NCBI GenBank assembly: GCA_029289265.1
Contig: JARFTX010000007.1
Coordinates: forward strand, 1 to 64,000
Length of the DNA: 64,000 nucleotides
Direction: 5' to 3'
From: Gammaproteobacteria bacterium
Lineage (GTDB): Bacteria; Pseudomonadota; Gammaproteobacteria; Burkholderiales; Rhodocyclaceae
The notes below the pieces were generated by a model. That model had not been told where the DNA came from, made no database searches, and worked only from the letters and a program-made list of their open reading frames with translations. Of this stretch, positions 32,259 through 42,052 are shown in pieces. The position numbers and the translations under genes are program-made. How positions within the stretch are numbered: position 1 is the first letter of the stretch; every line of letters starts with the position of its first letter.

Positions 32259-32418
32259 TTCCTGTTGTTTCAACGCGTGCCGCCGGTGCCCCGAGGCCGG
32301 GCGCCGCGTCGTCGAGCCGCTCATTATTTCGCAAATCCCGGCGCTCGGCACGGCCGGATGGACCCGCAGCGGATGCACGGGTTCCCCGCCCGCGCCGCGC
32401 CCCAAATCTGGAGTCCAC

Positions 32419-33627
32419 ATGTCCGCATCGATCTTCGCCAACGTCGAGATGGCGCCCCGCGACCCGATCCTGGGTCTGAACGAAGCCTTCAACGCCGATG
32501 CCCGCAAGGAGAAGGTGAACCTCGGCGTCGGCGTCTACTACGACGACAACGGCAAGATCCCGCTGCTCGCCGCGGTGCGCGCCGCCGAGAAGGCACGCCT
32601 CGAAGCGGCCCCGCCGCGCGGCTACCAGCCGATCGAAGGCCCCGCCGCCTACAACGGCGCGGTGCAGGAACTGCTCTTCGGCAAGGGCGCCGACATCGTC
32701 GCGAGCGGCCGCGTCGTCACCGTGCAGGCGCTCGGCGGCACCGGCGCGCTCAAGGTCGGCGCCGACTACCTGAAGCGCCTCGATGCCGAAGCGGCGGTCT
32801 ACATCTCCGATCCGAGCTGGGAGAACCACCGCGCGCTGTTCGAATCCTCCGGCTTCAAGGTCGAGAACTACCCCTACTACGACGCCGCCACCCGCGGCGT
32901 CGATTTCGCCGCGATGAAAGCCGCGCTCGAGAAGCTCCCGGCGGGCTCCATCGTGGTGCTGCACGCCTGCTGCCATAATCCGACCGGGGCCGATCTCACC
33001 GAATCGCAGTGGGGCGACGTGGTCGAGGCCTGCCGCGCCCGCGAGCTGGTGCCCTTCCTCGACATCGCCTACCAGGGCTTCGCCGACGGTATCGAGCCGG
33101 ACTCGGCGGCCGTGCGCCTGTTCGGCGCGAGCGGCCTGCAGTTCTTCGTCTCGAGCTCGTTCTCGAAGTCGTTTTCGCTCTACGGCGAGCGCGTCGGCGC
33201 CCTGTCGATCGTCACCGATTCCAAGGACGAAGCGGCGCGCGTGCTGTCGCAGGTCAAGCGCGTGGTGCGCACCAACTACTCGAATCCGCCGATCCACGGC
33301 GGCGCCATCGTCGGGGCCGTGCTGAACTCGCCCGAGCTGCGCCAGCAGTGGGAAGACGAACTCGCCGGCATGCGCGAGCGCATCCGCACCATGCGCAGCA
33401 GCCTGGTCGAGCGACTCGCCGCGGCCGGCGTCGCGCAGGACTTCTCCTTCGTCACCCGCCAGCGCGGCATGTTCTCCTACACCGGGCTGACCGCGCCGCA
33501 GGTCGAAGTGCTGAAGAGCGAGTTCGGCATCTACGCCGTCTCGACCGGCCGCATCTGCCTCGCCGCGTTGAACTCCGGCAACATCGACTACGTCGCCCGG
33601 GCGATCGCCGCGGTCGTGGCGAAGTGA
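32419..33627 (+). CDS. Aspartate/aromatic amino acid aminotransferase (class I)
   Basis: PLP-dependent enzyme exchanging amino groups between aspartate or aromatic amino acids and 2-oxoglutarate. The 402-residue protein shows the cofactor-binding [14 protein letters not shown] region, [13 protein letters not shown], and the Schiff-base Lys in [16 protein letters not shown] (about residue 249), all typical of the AspC/TyrB subfamily. GGAG six bases before ATG 32419 supports the start. AspC and TyrB cannot be separated with certainty by eye. It is divergent from uvrB. Confidence 0.93.
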   Translation: MSASIFANVEMAPRDPILGLNEAFNADARKEKVNLGVGVYYDDNGKIPLLAAVRAAEKARLEAAPPRGYQPIEGPAAYNGAVQELLFGKGADIVASGRVVTVQALGGTGALKVGADYLKRLDAEAAVYISDPSWENHRALFESSGFKVENYPYYDAATRGVDFAAMKAALEKLPAGSIVVLHACCHNPTGADLTESQWGDVVEACRARELVPFLDIAYQGFADGIEPDSAAVRLFGASGLQFFVSSSFSKSFSLYGERVGALSIVTDSKDEAARVLSQVKRVVRTNYSNPPIHGGAIVGAVLNSPELRQQWEDELAGMRERIRTMRSSLVERLAAAGVAQDFSFVTRQRGMFSYTGLTAPQVEVLKSEFGIYAVSTGRICLAALNSGNIDYVARAIAAVVAK

Positions 33628-33690
33628 CCGAGCCGACCGGCGGACAGGGTCTCGACGCGGCACGAAGTTGGCCAGAGTCCGCCTCGATTC

Positions 33691-33719
33691 TTGACGCCCC
33701 GCCGCGCATTGCATAGAAT
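33691..33719 (+). promoter_or_regulatory. Promoter for the tRNA-Asn genes
   Basis: TTGACG (33691-33696), 17-base spacer, TAGAAT (33714-33719), then the GC-rich discriminator GCGCGGC. The predicted start (near 33726) is six bases before the mature tRNA. GC-rich discriminators are a known feature of stringently controlled stable-RNA promoters. Confidence 0.75.
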
Positions 33720-33731
33720 GCGCGGCTCTTT

Positions 33732-33807
33732 TCCCCGATAGCTCAGTCGGTAGAGCGACGGACTGTTAATCCGCAGGTCCCAGGTTCGAGCCCTGGTCGG
33801 GGAGCCA
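33732..33807 (+). tRNA. tRNA-Asn (GTT), copy 1
   Basis: A complete 76-base tRNA. The acceptor stem TCCCCGA pairs with TCGGGGA, the anticodon loop CTGTTAA gives GTT (asparagine), and the T-arm is GGTTCGAGCCC. The CCA end is encoded. The sequence is identical to the copy 47 bases downstream. Confidence 0.97.
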
Positions 33808-33854
33808 GAATTCGATTGCGACGCGCCACCTTGCGCGCGCAGCACGCCAGTAAT

Positions 33855-33930
33855 TCCCCGATAGCTCAGTCGGTAGAGCGACGGACTGTTAATCCGCAGG
33901 TCCCAGGTTCGAGCCCTGGTCGGGGAGCCA
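33855..33930 (+). tRNA. tRNA-Asn (GTT), copy 2
   Basis: An identical second copy with the same acceptor stem, anticodon GTT and encoded CCA. Both are probably cut from one transcript that ends at the strong terminator just downstream. Confidence 0.97.
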
Positions 33931-33935
33931 GCAAC

Positions 33936-33974
33936 AGCAAGAGGCCAACCTTCGCGGGTTGGCCTCTTGCTTTC
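33936..33974 (+). terminator. Intrinsic terminator of the tRNA-Asn transcript
   Basis: AGCAAGAGGCCAACC (33936-33950) pairs perfectly with GGTTGGCCTCTTGCT (33957-33971) around the loop TTCGCG, followed by TTT. The 15-bp stem starts five bases after the second tRNA. Confidence 0.88.
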
Positions 33975-34208
33975 ACGCTGCGCTGCCGCCTGGCGGTGCG
34001 GGATAACAGACCAGGTATCTGACGTCCGTCAAGGTTGCGCCCGGTGCGATCCGTTATCCTCTGCCCGCTGTCGGTCTGAAGGTTTCAGGTCGCGCTCCGT
34101 CGGGGCGCCACAACAACAATCCTCTCCTGTTCCCGAGATCGCCCCCGGCCGGCGTGTTGCCGCCTGGGCGCCGACAGCGTCGTCTGGTCAACTTGGGCAG
34201 GATGAAGC

Positions 34209-36563
34209 ATGTTCGATTCGCGGCAGGACCTTGCGACGCGCCGTGCGGCGGGGATGGTATTGAGTGCGGTGGTGATGCTGGCCGCGAGCGCGTGCGGTGG
34301 CGGAGGCAGCAGCGGTGGCGTGCGCGAATCGAACGACCCCGGCATCCCGACCCAACCGCCGCCGTCGGACCCCTCGCCCGGCACACAACATTCGGCCCCA
34401 CAGCCTGAACCGGCGCCGGAACCCGCGCCACAACCCGAACCGGAACCGGAACCGGAACCCGAACCCACACTCACCCCGGCCGACTTCGAAACCCTCGAGT
34501 ACGACCGCGGCCGCTTCCTGCCCCGCATCAACGCCGCCGACGCCTATGCGTCGAACGGCATCGAGCCCGTGTCGGGGGCGGGCATCGTCGTCGCCGTGAT
34601 CGACACGGGCGTGGACGTCACGCATCCGGAGTTCGCCGGTCGCATCGCGCCCGGCGGCCGGATGTTTCTGACTGCGGGCGATCCGACTGAAGTGCGCGAT
34701 CTCGACCCCGGCGGCCACGGCACCCATGTGGCCGGCATCATCGGCGCCGCCAAGGACGACCGGGGCATGCACGGCGTCGCATGGGGCGCGTCGATCCTGC
34801 CGATCAGCTATGGCGAGGGCCTCGTCAGGGACCGGGATCTCGCCGAGATGTTCTCGCATGCCCAGACGATGGGTGCGCGCGTCTACAACAACAGCTGGAG
34901 CATGAGTCACGACATCGACGACTTTGCCAGCAAGAACGCGCTCGAAGCCTTCATCCCGCGCACGGCGGCGGCGTTGCGCAGCATCGCCGCCGACCACGGG
35001 GTCATCGTCTTCGCGGCCGGTAACGACGCCGCGCCCAATCCGCAGTTCTGGGGCCGGGTGCCGGAGTTGCTCGATGAGTTGCGCGGCGTCTGGATGACGG
35101 TGGTGGCGGTGAACGGCTCGGGCACCCTGGCCTCGTACAGCAACGCCTGCGGCGACACGCTGACTGCGACCTGGTGTCTCGCGGCACCGGGCGGCAGTGG
35201 CGGCGCGCGTATCGTCTCTACCCTGCCCGGCGGCGGTTACGGCGAGAAGACCGGCACCTCGATGGCCGCCCCGGTGGTCGCAGGATCGGTCGCGGTGCTG
35301 ATGGAAAAATTTCCAACCCTGAACGGCAGCCAAGTGGTCGAGCGCATCTTCCACACCGCCGACAAGGCCGGCATCTATGCCAATACGACGCTGTACGGTC
35401 AAGGACTGCTCGATCTGGGCGCCGCCGCTTCACCTGTAGGCGGACTCTTCGTGCCGCTATCGACGTCGATCCATGGCGAGGTCGCACCCCTCGGCTCGGT
35501 CGGCCTCGGTGCGTCCCCGGCCGAGGCGGCCCGGCTGCGCGAGGCGCTCGCCGGGCAATCGTTCCTCGCGGTCGACGGCTTTCAGCGCGCACCGTTCCGG
35601 CTCGATGCCGCACACTTCGTCGCCGAGCGCACCCTCGACCGTGAGCTGCTGGCTGACCGGATCGAACGCCGTGCAGGTCGGGTCGAGCTCGGCACCAGTC
35701 CCGCGCTCGCCGGCTACCGACAGCGCGGCGGCACCGAGCGCATCGTCTCGGCCGTGCTGCCAGCGGCAACACGGCTCAGCATTGCCGCCGATGCGCCGTT
35801 CGGTGCGCTCGCGCAGGCAATGGCGCCGCTTGCGCTGACGCCGGACGGCGCGCGCAATCTATTCGAACGGCGCCAACGCGCCGAAGGGCGTGCCCTCGGG
35901 CTGGGCTTCGGTCGCGACCTGGGCAGCGCCTGGCAGGCCGGTGTCAGCGCCTGGACCGGCGACGCGGACGGCCGCGCGCAAGCATTCGGCGCGCAGCTGG
36001 GCCGCCGCCTGGGCGATACGTCAATCGCATTGTCTCTCTCGCAGCACACCGTCCGCGCGGACCGCGAGGCCGGTCGCCACGACTTCGGCATCTCCGCAGC
36101 AAACGCCCGTTACGCGGCAGAGCGCAGCAGCTTGGCGAGCCTGCTCGCTTGGCGGCCCGACCCCGTATGGGAGCTCTATTCGGAACTGGAGTTCGACGCT
36201 TCACGCACCCACAGCCGCGCCGGCGACCACTTCGCGCTGCGGCGCGAGGCGCAGCGCGCGAGCGCGACTTTCGGAGCGACCCGCCGGATCGGCGACGGCA
36301 ACCTCGCCCTCACCACCGCCTGGCGCGTCAGCGCCGCCCCGCGCACCGCCCTCTCCGTGACGGTGCCGGAATGGGTGCACGCGGACGGCTCGGTGACCCG
36401 CAAGACCGCCCGCACGGCCTGGTCCGACCCGCTCGCCCACGCCTTGGGCCTGCACCTGGCCGGCACGCTCGACCGCAAGGAACGCACGCGCTTCACGCTG
36501 GCCTTTACGCGCGACACCCGGAGCGGTACCGAGGCGACCGCCACGCTGAACCGGGCATTCTGA
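34209..36563 (+). CDS. Subtilase-family (S8) lipoprotein, probable autotransporter protease
   Basis: 784 residues in four parts. First, a signal peptide with a lipobox-like LAASAC (Cys29), followed by GGGGSSGG. Second, a Pro-Glu-rich linker with PEPEPEP repeats (about 63-90). Third, a subtilisin domain (about 105-400) with Asp132 (IDTGVDVTHP), His170 (GGHGTHVAG), the oxyanion Asn in AAGNDA and Ser351 (GTSMAAP). Fourth, about 350 residues rich in alternating polar/apolar strands that end in Ala-Phe, a typical last residue of outer-membrane barrels. The order resembles NalP of Neisseria and SphB1 of Bordetella, which are lipid-anchored surface proteases that trim other surface proteins. The barrel is inferred, not proven. 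No substrate adhesin is encoded nearby. AGGA precedes the ATG. Confidence 0.82.
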   Translation: MFDSRQDLATRRAAGMVLSAVVMLAASACGGGGSSGGVRESNDPGIPTQPPPSDPSPGTQHSAPQPEPAPEPAPQPEPEPEPEPEPTLTPADFETLEYDRGRFLPRINAADAYASNGIEPVSGAGIVVAVIDTGVDVTHPEFAGRIAPGGRMFLTAGDPTEVRDLDPGGHGTHVAGIIGAAKDDRGMHGVAWGASILPISYGEGLVRDRDLAEMFSHAQTMGARVYNNSWSMSHDIDDFASKNALEAFIPRTAAALRSIAADHGVIVFAAGNDAAPNPQFWGRVPELLDELRGVWMTVVAVNGSGTLASYSNACGDTLTATWCLAAPGGSGGARIVSTLPGGGYGEKTGTSMAAPVVAGSVAVLMEKFPTLNGSQVVERIFHTADKAGIYANTTLYGQGLLDLGAAASPVGGLFVPLSTSIHGEVAPLGSVGLGASPAEAARLREALAGQSFLAVDGFQRAPFRLDAAHFVAERTLDRELLADRIERRAGRVELGTSPALAGYRQRGGTERIVSAVLPAATRLSIAADAPFGALAQAMAPLALTPDGARNLFERRQRAEGRALGLGFGRDLGSAWQAGVSAWTGDADGRAQAFGAQLGRRLGDTSIALSLSQHTVRADREAGRHDFGISAANARYAAERSSLASLLAWRPDPVWELYSELEFDASRTHSRAGDHFALRREAQRASATFGATRRIGDGNLALTTAWRVSAAPRTALSVTVPEWVHADGSVTRKTARTAWSDPLAHALGLHLAGTLDRKERTRFTLAFTRDTRSGTEATATLNRAF

Positions 36564-36635
36564 TCCGCCGCGCTTTTGCCCGGGCCCAATCCCAAGGGCG
36601 GGCGGGCCGCAGGTTCGTCCCGACTCGCGGCCGCG

Positions 36636-39059
36636 TCAGTGCTCGCCGCGCCGCCTGTTCCGCCCGCCGCGCCCCTCCGACGCATAAGCATGGGCGGCGC
36701 TGGTCATCGCGGCCAGCGTCGCGGCGACCTTGTGATTGATGGTGCCCTTGGGGGTACGGCCCTTGGCGTCGGGCGTGCCGGCCTCGAGGCCGGTCAGGAT
36801 CGTCATCGCCTGGTCGACGTTGGCCACCGCCCAGACGTGGAACTGTCCACGGCGGGCTGCCTCGACGACGTCGGCGCGCAGCATCAGGTGGCGGACGCTG
36901 GCGGTGGGGATCACGACGCCCTGCTCGCCGGTGAGGCCGCGTGCGGCGCACAGGTCGAAGAAGCCCTCGATCTTCTCGTTCACGCCGCCGACCGCCTGCG
37001 CCTCGCCGAACTGGTTGACCGAACCGGTCACGGCGATCGACTGGCGGATCGGCACCTCGGCGAGCGCCGAGAGCAGCGCGCACAGCTCGGCGAGCGAGGC
37101 CGAGTCGCCTTCGACCGGGGTGTAGGACTGCTCGAACACCAGGCTCGCCGACAGCGACAGCGGCTGGTGCCGCGCGTACCGGGCGGCGAGGAAGGCTGAA
37201 AGAATCAGCACGCCCTTGGAGTGGATCGCGCCGCCGAGCTCGATCTCGCGCTCGATGTCGACGACGTCGCCGTCGCCCAGGCGGGCGGTCGCAGAGATCC
37301 GCACCGGGTGGCCGAACAATGCGCTGGCGAGTTCGACCACGACGAGCGCATTGATCTGCCCGGCGCGCGCACCGTCGGTCGAGATCATCACGGTGCCGTC
37401 GAGCATGGATTCGAGCACCCGTTCGGAGTAGCGGCCGAAGCGGCGCGTGCGGGCGGCGATGGCGAGGTCGATCTCGGTCGCACCGATGGCGGCGAGGCCG
37501 GCGGCACGGGCGTGAAAGTCCGCTTCGCGCATCAGGTCGGCGAGCAGGCGCGTATGCAGGGACACGCGGCCGGCGTCCTCGGCGATGCGCGCGCCCTGCT
37601 CGACCATGCGCGCCACGGCGCCACGATCGAGCGGCAGCAGGCCGGCGGCGCGCGCCAGCTTGGCCATGAGGCACGCGAACTCGAGCACGTTGTCGTCGGT
37701 ACGCGGCAAGTCGTCGTCGAAGTCCGCGGCGACCTTGAAGAGTTCGGGGAAGTCCGGATCGATCTCGGTCAGCGCGTAGAACGTCTCGCGATCGCCGATC
37801 AGCACCACCTTGACATCGAGCGGCACCGCATCCGGCGCAAGCGTCACGGTCGGGCTCCAACCCTGGGTCTCGGCCGGCGGCTCGATGCGGATCTCGCCGC
37901 TGCGCAGCGCGCGCTTGAGTCCTTCCCAGGCGAAGGGCTGGCCGAGCAGGCGTTCGGCGTCGAGCAGCAGATAGCCGCCGCAGGCGCGGTGCAGCGCGCC
38001 GGCGCGAATCAGGTTGAAGTGGGTGACCAGCGTGCCCATGTGGGCGATGTGTTCGATACGGCCGATCAGGTTGCCGAACGCCGGGTTGTCCTCGCGGACC
38101 ACGGGCGCGCCGAGGGTCTCGGCGTGGCCGACGAGGAGGTTCAGCTCGTAGCGCTGGAACCGCGACCGCGCCTCCTCGCCCGCGCCCTCGTCGTCCTCCT
38201 CATCGACGGCACTGCGCCCCGTGGCCACGCCTTCGAGCACATCGCGCTCGATGCGGGTCAGGAAGTCGAGAACCTGCGGCAGATCGGCGAAGCGCTCGCG
38301 CGGACCTAGCAGCAGGTGGGCGATGGCCGGTGACAGGGCGTCGCGTTCGGCGCGCTCGATCGCTTCGCGCAAGGCCTTGCGCCACCCGGGAAATTCGTCG
38401 AGCAGATCGGCGAGCCGGTCGCTCCAACGCTCGACCGCGGCTTCGACCGCGTCGCGCTCGGCCTGCGGGAGCGCATCGAAAGCCTCCGGCGACAGCGTTT
38501 CCTCTTCGCGCGTGGGGGCGAACACGAATCCGTCGGCTGTGCGCAAGAGCGCAAGCCCTTCGGCCCCGCAGGCCTGACCCAGCTCGCGCAGGGCGCCTTC
38601 CTCGCGTGCCTTGTGCGCTTCGTTCAGGGACTCGATGCGGCTGCTGTGGAGTTCGCTTTCGAGCGCGGCGTCGATGGCCGGCCCGAGCTCGCGAATCAAG
38701 GTCTGCAGTTCGCCCTTGAGCGCGGCGCCGCGGCCGGCGGGCAGCGTCATCAGGCGTGGCTCGAGGGGGGCGTCGAAATTGTGCACGTAGCAAAGATCGG
38801 GCGGCACCGTGCCATCGGCGGCGAATTCGCGCAGCAGCCGCATCGCGGTCGCACGACGGCCGGTGCCGGACTCGCCGAGCACGAACACGTGGTATCCGGG
38901 CTGACGCATCGCCAGGCCGAAGCGCAACGCCTCCTCGGCGCGGGCCTGTCCGAGACCGCCCGGAACATCCGGCAATGCGACCGTGGTGTCGAAGTCGAAG
39001 GCATCGGGATCGCACCGATTCAGGAGGCGGTCGGCCGCGAGTGCTGCGGGTTGCACCAT
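36636..39059 (-). CDS. Lon-family (S16) protease with AAA_32-type ATPase domain
   Basis: An 807-residue protein of the YcbZ/LonB-like group rather than classical Lon: there is no N-terminal LAN domain. The ATPase region (about 1-480) has a Walker-A-like loop GESGTGRRATAM in which the usual Lys is replaced by Arg. A long, charged insertion lies at about 110-320. The S16 domain (about 560-760) carries the catalytic dyad Ser653 (EGDSASLA) and Lys696 (VNEKIEG). The C-terminus is basic (GGRNRRRGEH). ATG 39059 has GGAGA about 11 bases upstream. Substrates are unknown. The next gene on the plus strand, the subtilase, ends 72 bases away in convergent orientation. Confidence 0.9.
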   Translation of the reverse strand: MVQPAALAADRLLNRCDPDAFDFDTTVALPDVPGGLGQARAEEALRFGLAMRQPGYHVFVLGESGTGRRATAMRLLREFAADGTVPPDLCYVHNFDAPLEPRLMTLPAGRGAALKGELQTLIRELGPAIDAALESELHSSRIESLNEAHKAREEGALRELGQACGAEGLALLRTADGFVFAPTREEETLSPEAFDALPQAERDAVEAAVERWSDRLADLLDEFPGWRKALREAIERAERDALSPAIAHLLLGPRERFADLPQVLDFLTRIERDVLEGVATGRSAVDEEDDEGAGEEARSRFQRYELNLLVGHAETLGAPVVREDNPAFGNLIGRIEHIAHMGTLVTHFNLIRAGALHRACGGYLLLDAERLLGQPFAWEGLKRALRSGEIRIEPPAETQGWSPTVTLAPDAVPLDVKVVLIGDRETFYALTEIDPDFPELFKVAADFDDDLPRTDDNVLEFACLMAKLARAAGLLPLDRGAVARMVEQGARIAEDAGRVSLHTRLLADLMREADFHARAAGLAAIGATEIDLAIAARTRRFGRYSERVLESMLDGTVMISTDGARAGQINALVVVELASALFGHPVRISATARLGDGDVVDIEREIELGGAIHSKGVLILSAFLAARYARHQPLSLSASLVFEQSYTPVEGDSASLAELCALLSALAEVPIRQSIAVTGSVNQFGEAQAVGGVNEKIEGFFDLCAARGLTGEQGVVIPTASVRHLMLRADVVEAARRGQFHVWAVANVDQAMTILTGLEAGTPDAKGRTPKGTINHKVAATLAAMTSAAHAYASEGRGGRNRRRGEH

Positions 39060-39374
39060 GTTGTGTGTTGTTCTCCGGGTGCCGGGGCGAGACGTCGATG
39101 CGGGTCGAGGTGGCTCGGCGGGATTGTCGAATGGGCCGCGCCGACGCCGGCCTGCTCGCGCCGGGACCGGGACGGCGCCTTGCATGCGCTGGGCAGTGTG
39201 CCGATAATCGTAGCAGGAACCGGCCCGCGCCGCATGGGCGCAGGGTTAGTCCGGCTTGGCGATTCAGAACTGTAAAACACTGCGCGGTGCGAAACAGTGC
39301 CGCTTGCCTGCGGTCAATTACAAACCCGCACCGACACGGCAACATCGCGGCACAGCACAAGAGTGGGCGGCATC
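39060..39374. other. Divergent intergenic region between the Lon-like gene and moaA
   Basis: About 315 bases without a credible gene. It becomes AT-richer near 39260-39330, where moaA transcription may start, but I could not assign a promoter with good spacing. A loose inverted repeat CACTG/CAGTG lies near 39279-39300. I see no molybdate (ModE) palindrome and no fold I would call a molybdenum-cofactor riboswitch. Confidence 0.5.
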
Positions 39375-40457
39375 ATGAAAGTCATCCCGATACGATCCGA
39401 GGACAATCCGCTTGCCCGGCTGATGGCCGGCGACGCCCCTGCTCCCGCCCCGGGGCCGCTCGTGGATCGACTCGGTCGGGCCGTGCACGACCTGCGGATC
39501 TCGGTCACGGACCGCTGCAATTTCCGCTGCGTTTATTGCATGCCGCGCTCCGTGTTCGGCAAGGACTACCCGTTCCTGCCCCGCGCCGAGTTGCTGTCCT
39601 TCGAGGAGATCACCCGCATCGTGCGGCTCTTCGCGGCACGTGGGGTGCGCAAGATCCGCATCACCGGGGGCGAGCCGTTGCTGCGCAAGCATCTGGAGAA
39701 TCTCGTCGAACAGCTGGCGGCAATCGGCGGGCTCGAGCTCACGCTGACGACCAACGGCGTGCTGCTTCCGCGCATGGCGCAAACGCTCAAGGATGCCGGC
39801 CTCGACCGCGTCACGGTGAGCCTCGACGCGATCGACGACGCGACCTTCCGCCGCATGAACGACGCGGACTACCCGGTCGCGTCGGTGCTGAAAGGGATCG
39901 AGGCCGCCGAGGCGGCCGGGCTTGCCCCGGTCAAGATCAACATGGTGGTGAAGCGCGGCATGAACGACCACGGCGTCGTCGACCTGGCCCGTCACTTCCG
40001 CGGCAGCGGCCACATCGTGCGCTTCATCGAGTTCATGGATGTCGGCAGCTCGAACGGCTGGAAGATGGACGCGGTCGTGCCCTCGCGCGAGATCATCGAG
40101 CGCATCGGTGCGGAGTTCCCGCTCGAGCAGATCGACCCCAACTACACGGGCGAGGTTGCCGAGCGCTGGCGCTACGCCGACGGCTCGGGTGAGATCGGCG
40201 TGATCTCGTCGGTGACGCAGGCGTTCTGCTCGACCTGCACGCGCATCCGCCTGTCGACCGAAGGCAAGCTCTACACGTGCCTGTTCGCCGACTCGGGCCA
40301 CGACCTGCGCGACCTGCTGCGCGGCGACGCGTCGGACGCCGAGCTCGACCGTGCGATTGCAGCCGTCTGGCACGCGCGCAGCGACCGCTACTCCGAGATC
40401 CGCACCGCCAACACCGCGCGCGCGCACAAGATCGAGATGTCGTACATCGGCGGCTGA
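39375..40457 (+). CDS. moaA: GTP 3',8-cyclase MoaA
   Basis: MoaA, a radical-SAM enzyme, starts molybdenum-cofactor synthesis by rearranging GTP with MoaC. The 360-residue protein has the radical-SAM cluster motif CNFRCVYC (about residues 48-55), the SAM-binding ITGGEPLL, and the second cluster C-x2-C-x13-C in [18 protein letters not shown] near residue 285. It differs from E. coli MoaA by a slightly longer N-terminus and ends IEMSYIGG, the conserved GG tail being required for activity in this family. No other mo genes are next to it. Confidence 0.96.
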   Translation: MKVIPIRSEDNPLARLMAGDAPAPAPGPLVDRLGRAVHDLRISVTDRCNFRCVYCMPRSVFGKDYPFLPRAELLSFEEITRIVRLFAARGVRKIRITGGEPLLRKHLENLVEQLAAIGGLELTLTTNGVLLPRMAQTLKDAGLDRVTVSLDAIDDATFRRMNDADYPVASVLKGIEAAEAAGLAPVKINMVVKRGMNDHGVVDLARHFRGSGHIVRFIEFMDVGSSNGWKMDAVVPSREIIERIGAEFPLEQIDPNYTGEVAERWRYADGSGEIGVISSVTQAFCSTCTRIRLSTEGKLYTCLFADSGHDLRDLLRGDASDAELDRAIAAVWHARSDRYSEIRTANTARAHKIEMSYIGG

Positions 40458-40588
40458 GCGCGGCAGGCGCGGCGTGTCCATTGCGCCCCGCGGCGGCGAC
40501 CACCCGGTCGCAGCGTCGAGCACCCCCGCCCGGCGTCCCCGGCTGCATTTCCCATGGCGCCAGACCGTCGCCGCGCGATTTCGCGGGC

Positions 40589-42016
40589 CTAACCCGTGCG
40601 CGCCTCGGGGGCCGGAAGTTCGTCGAGCTGCGCGGATTCGATCTTCTGGAAGTGCGCGCTGATCTTGCGCGAACTCGTCTGCACGTCCTGCACGTCGCGG
40701 TTCGCCTGGTCGATGTGGCGGGCGAGCGCCCCCATGCGCTCGTCGAAACGCGCGAAATCCTTGGCGAGCTTGCCCAGCGCGTCCTTGATGACGTGGATCT
40801 GCTTGCGCGTCTCGACGTCCTTGAGCACGGCGCGCGCGGTATTGAGCACTGCCATCAGCGTCGTCGGCGACACGATCCACACGCGGCGCGCCTGGGCGTG
40901 GGCGACCAGCTCGGGATGATGGGCGTGGATCTCGGCGAACACCGCCTCGGCCGGCACGAACATCACCGCACCGTCCGAGGTCACGTCGGTGAGGATGTAT
41001 TTCGCCGCGATCGCGTCGACGTGGCGCTTCACGTCGGCGCGGAAGGCGCTCTGGGCGAGCCGCCGCTCGGCCTCGCCCAACGCGTCGCGGTCGTTCATGC
41101 GCTGCCAGTTCTCGAGCGGAAACTTGGCGTCGACCGCGACCAGCCCGGTCGGAGCGGGCAGCCGCAGCACGCAGTCGGCGCGGGCGCCGTTGGGCAGCGT
41201 GTACTGGAACGCGTAGCCGTCGGGCGGCAGCGCATTCCTCACCAGGGCCTCGAGCTGCACCTCGCCGAAGGCGCCACGTGCGCGCTTGTCGCCGAGCAGC
41301 GTCTGCAGGCTGACGACGTTGGTGGTCAGGCCGTCGATCTTCTTCTGCGCCTCGTCGATGGTCGCAAGCCGCGCCATCACACTGGCGAACGTCTCGTTGG
41401 TCTTGCGGAAGCCCTCGTCGAGACGCTCATTCACATGACCGGAGATCGCCCGCAGGCGCTCGTCGATGGTGCGGGAGAGCGCTTCGAGGCTGGTCGAGAG
41501 CTGCTCCGCGCCGACCCGCAGCCCCTCCTGCAGGAGCTCGCGGTCGGCGCGGGCGTGGGCGGAGAGACGCGTCAGGACCTGCTCGAGCACCTCTCCGCGC
41601 AGGCGCTGGTGGGCGGCATCGACGCTGCCCGCGAGCTCGGTGAAGCGCGTGCCGACAAGCTCGCGCTGGGTCGCGAGCTCGGCCTGCATCTGCAATTGCA
41701 GGCGCTGCACCGCGTCGCGGCCGGCGAGCACCTGCTGCCCGAGCTCGGCCCGGGCCCGCTCGGCGTCCTGGGCATTGTGGCGAACCAGGCGGTCGGTCTG
41801 GTGCTCGAGGCCGTGCCGCAGCGCATCGATGAGCGCATCGTCGCGCGCGGCCAACGCCGCGGACAGGCTTGCATCGAGCTCGTGCGGCAGCCGCCGCCCG
41901 AGCCGGCCGACCCGCACAGCCGCCCACGCGCTCGCGACCACGACGGCCGACGCGAGCGCCAGCGCGACCAGCGCCAGCGCAACCCGGTAATCCTGCAATT
42001 CCACCAGTAGCGGCAT
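40589..42016 (-). CDS. rmuC: DNA recombination protein RmuC
   Basis: RmuC limits inversions at short inverted repeats; it has a nuclease-like fold. The 475-residue protein has one N-terminal membrane segment (about 8-30, ALALVALALASAVVVASAWAAV), a long coiled-coil region (about 45-220) and the conserved RmuC domain with GAFGEVQLEALV, VAVDAKFPLENW and WIVSPTTLMAVLNTAR. ATG 42016 is preferred to an upstream GTG because it follows a GGGGG stretch and keeps the usual short N-terminus. Its transcript may start at the palindrome described upstream. Confidence 0.92.
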   Translation of the reverse strand: MPLLVELQDYRVALALVALALASAVVVASAWAAVRVGRLGRRLPHELDASLSAALAARDDALIDALRHGLEHQTDRLVRHNAQDAERARAELGQQVLAGRDAVQRLQLQMQAELATQRELVGTRFTELAGSVDAAHQRLRGEVLEQVLTRLSAHARADRELLQEGLRVGAEQLSTSLEALSRTIDERLRAISGHVNERLDEGFRKTNETFASVMARLATIDEAQKKIDGLTTNVVSLQTLLGDKRARGAFGEVQLEALVRNALPPDGYAFQYTLPNGARADCVLRLPAPTGLVAVDAKFPLENWQRMNDRDALGEAERRLAQSAFRADVKRHVDAIAAKYILTDVTSDGAVMFVPAEAVFAEIHAHHPELVAHAQARRVWIVSPTTLMAVLNTARAVLKDVETRKQIHVIKDALGKLAKDFARFDERMGALARHIDQANRDVQDVQTSSRKISAHFQKIESAQLDELPAPEARTG

Positions 42017-42052
42017 CCCGTCCCCCCGGCTCCAGCCCGCATTTCCCACGTC

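Noticed and set aside
32251-32290. LexA (SOS) box in front of uvrB
   Set aside because: CTGT is present but no ACAG lies eight bases away. The short GTTG-TTT-CAAC repeat is not a known LexA site of this group.
33732-34208. tRNA-Asn as an integration site of a genomic island
   Set aside because: No integrase and no repeat of a tRNA 3' end apart from the second full tRNA copy; base composition and codon use of the following genes are like the rest of the window.
39060-39374. Molybdenum-cofactor riboswitch or ModE site upstream of moaA
   Set aside because: No extended conserved stem system and no TATA-type ModE palindrome could be seen by eye.
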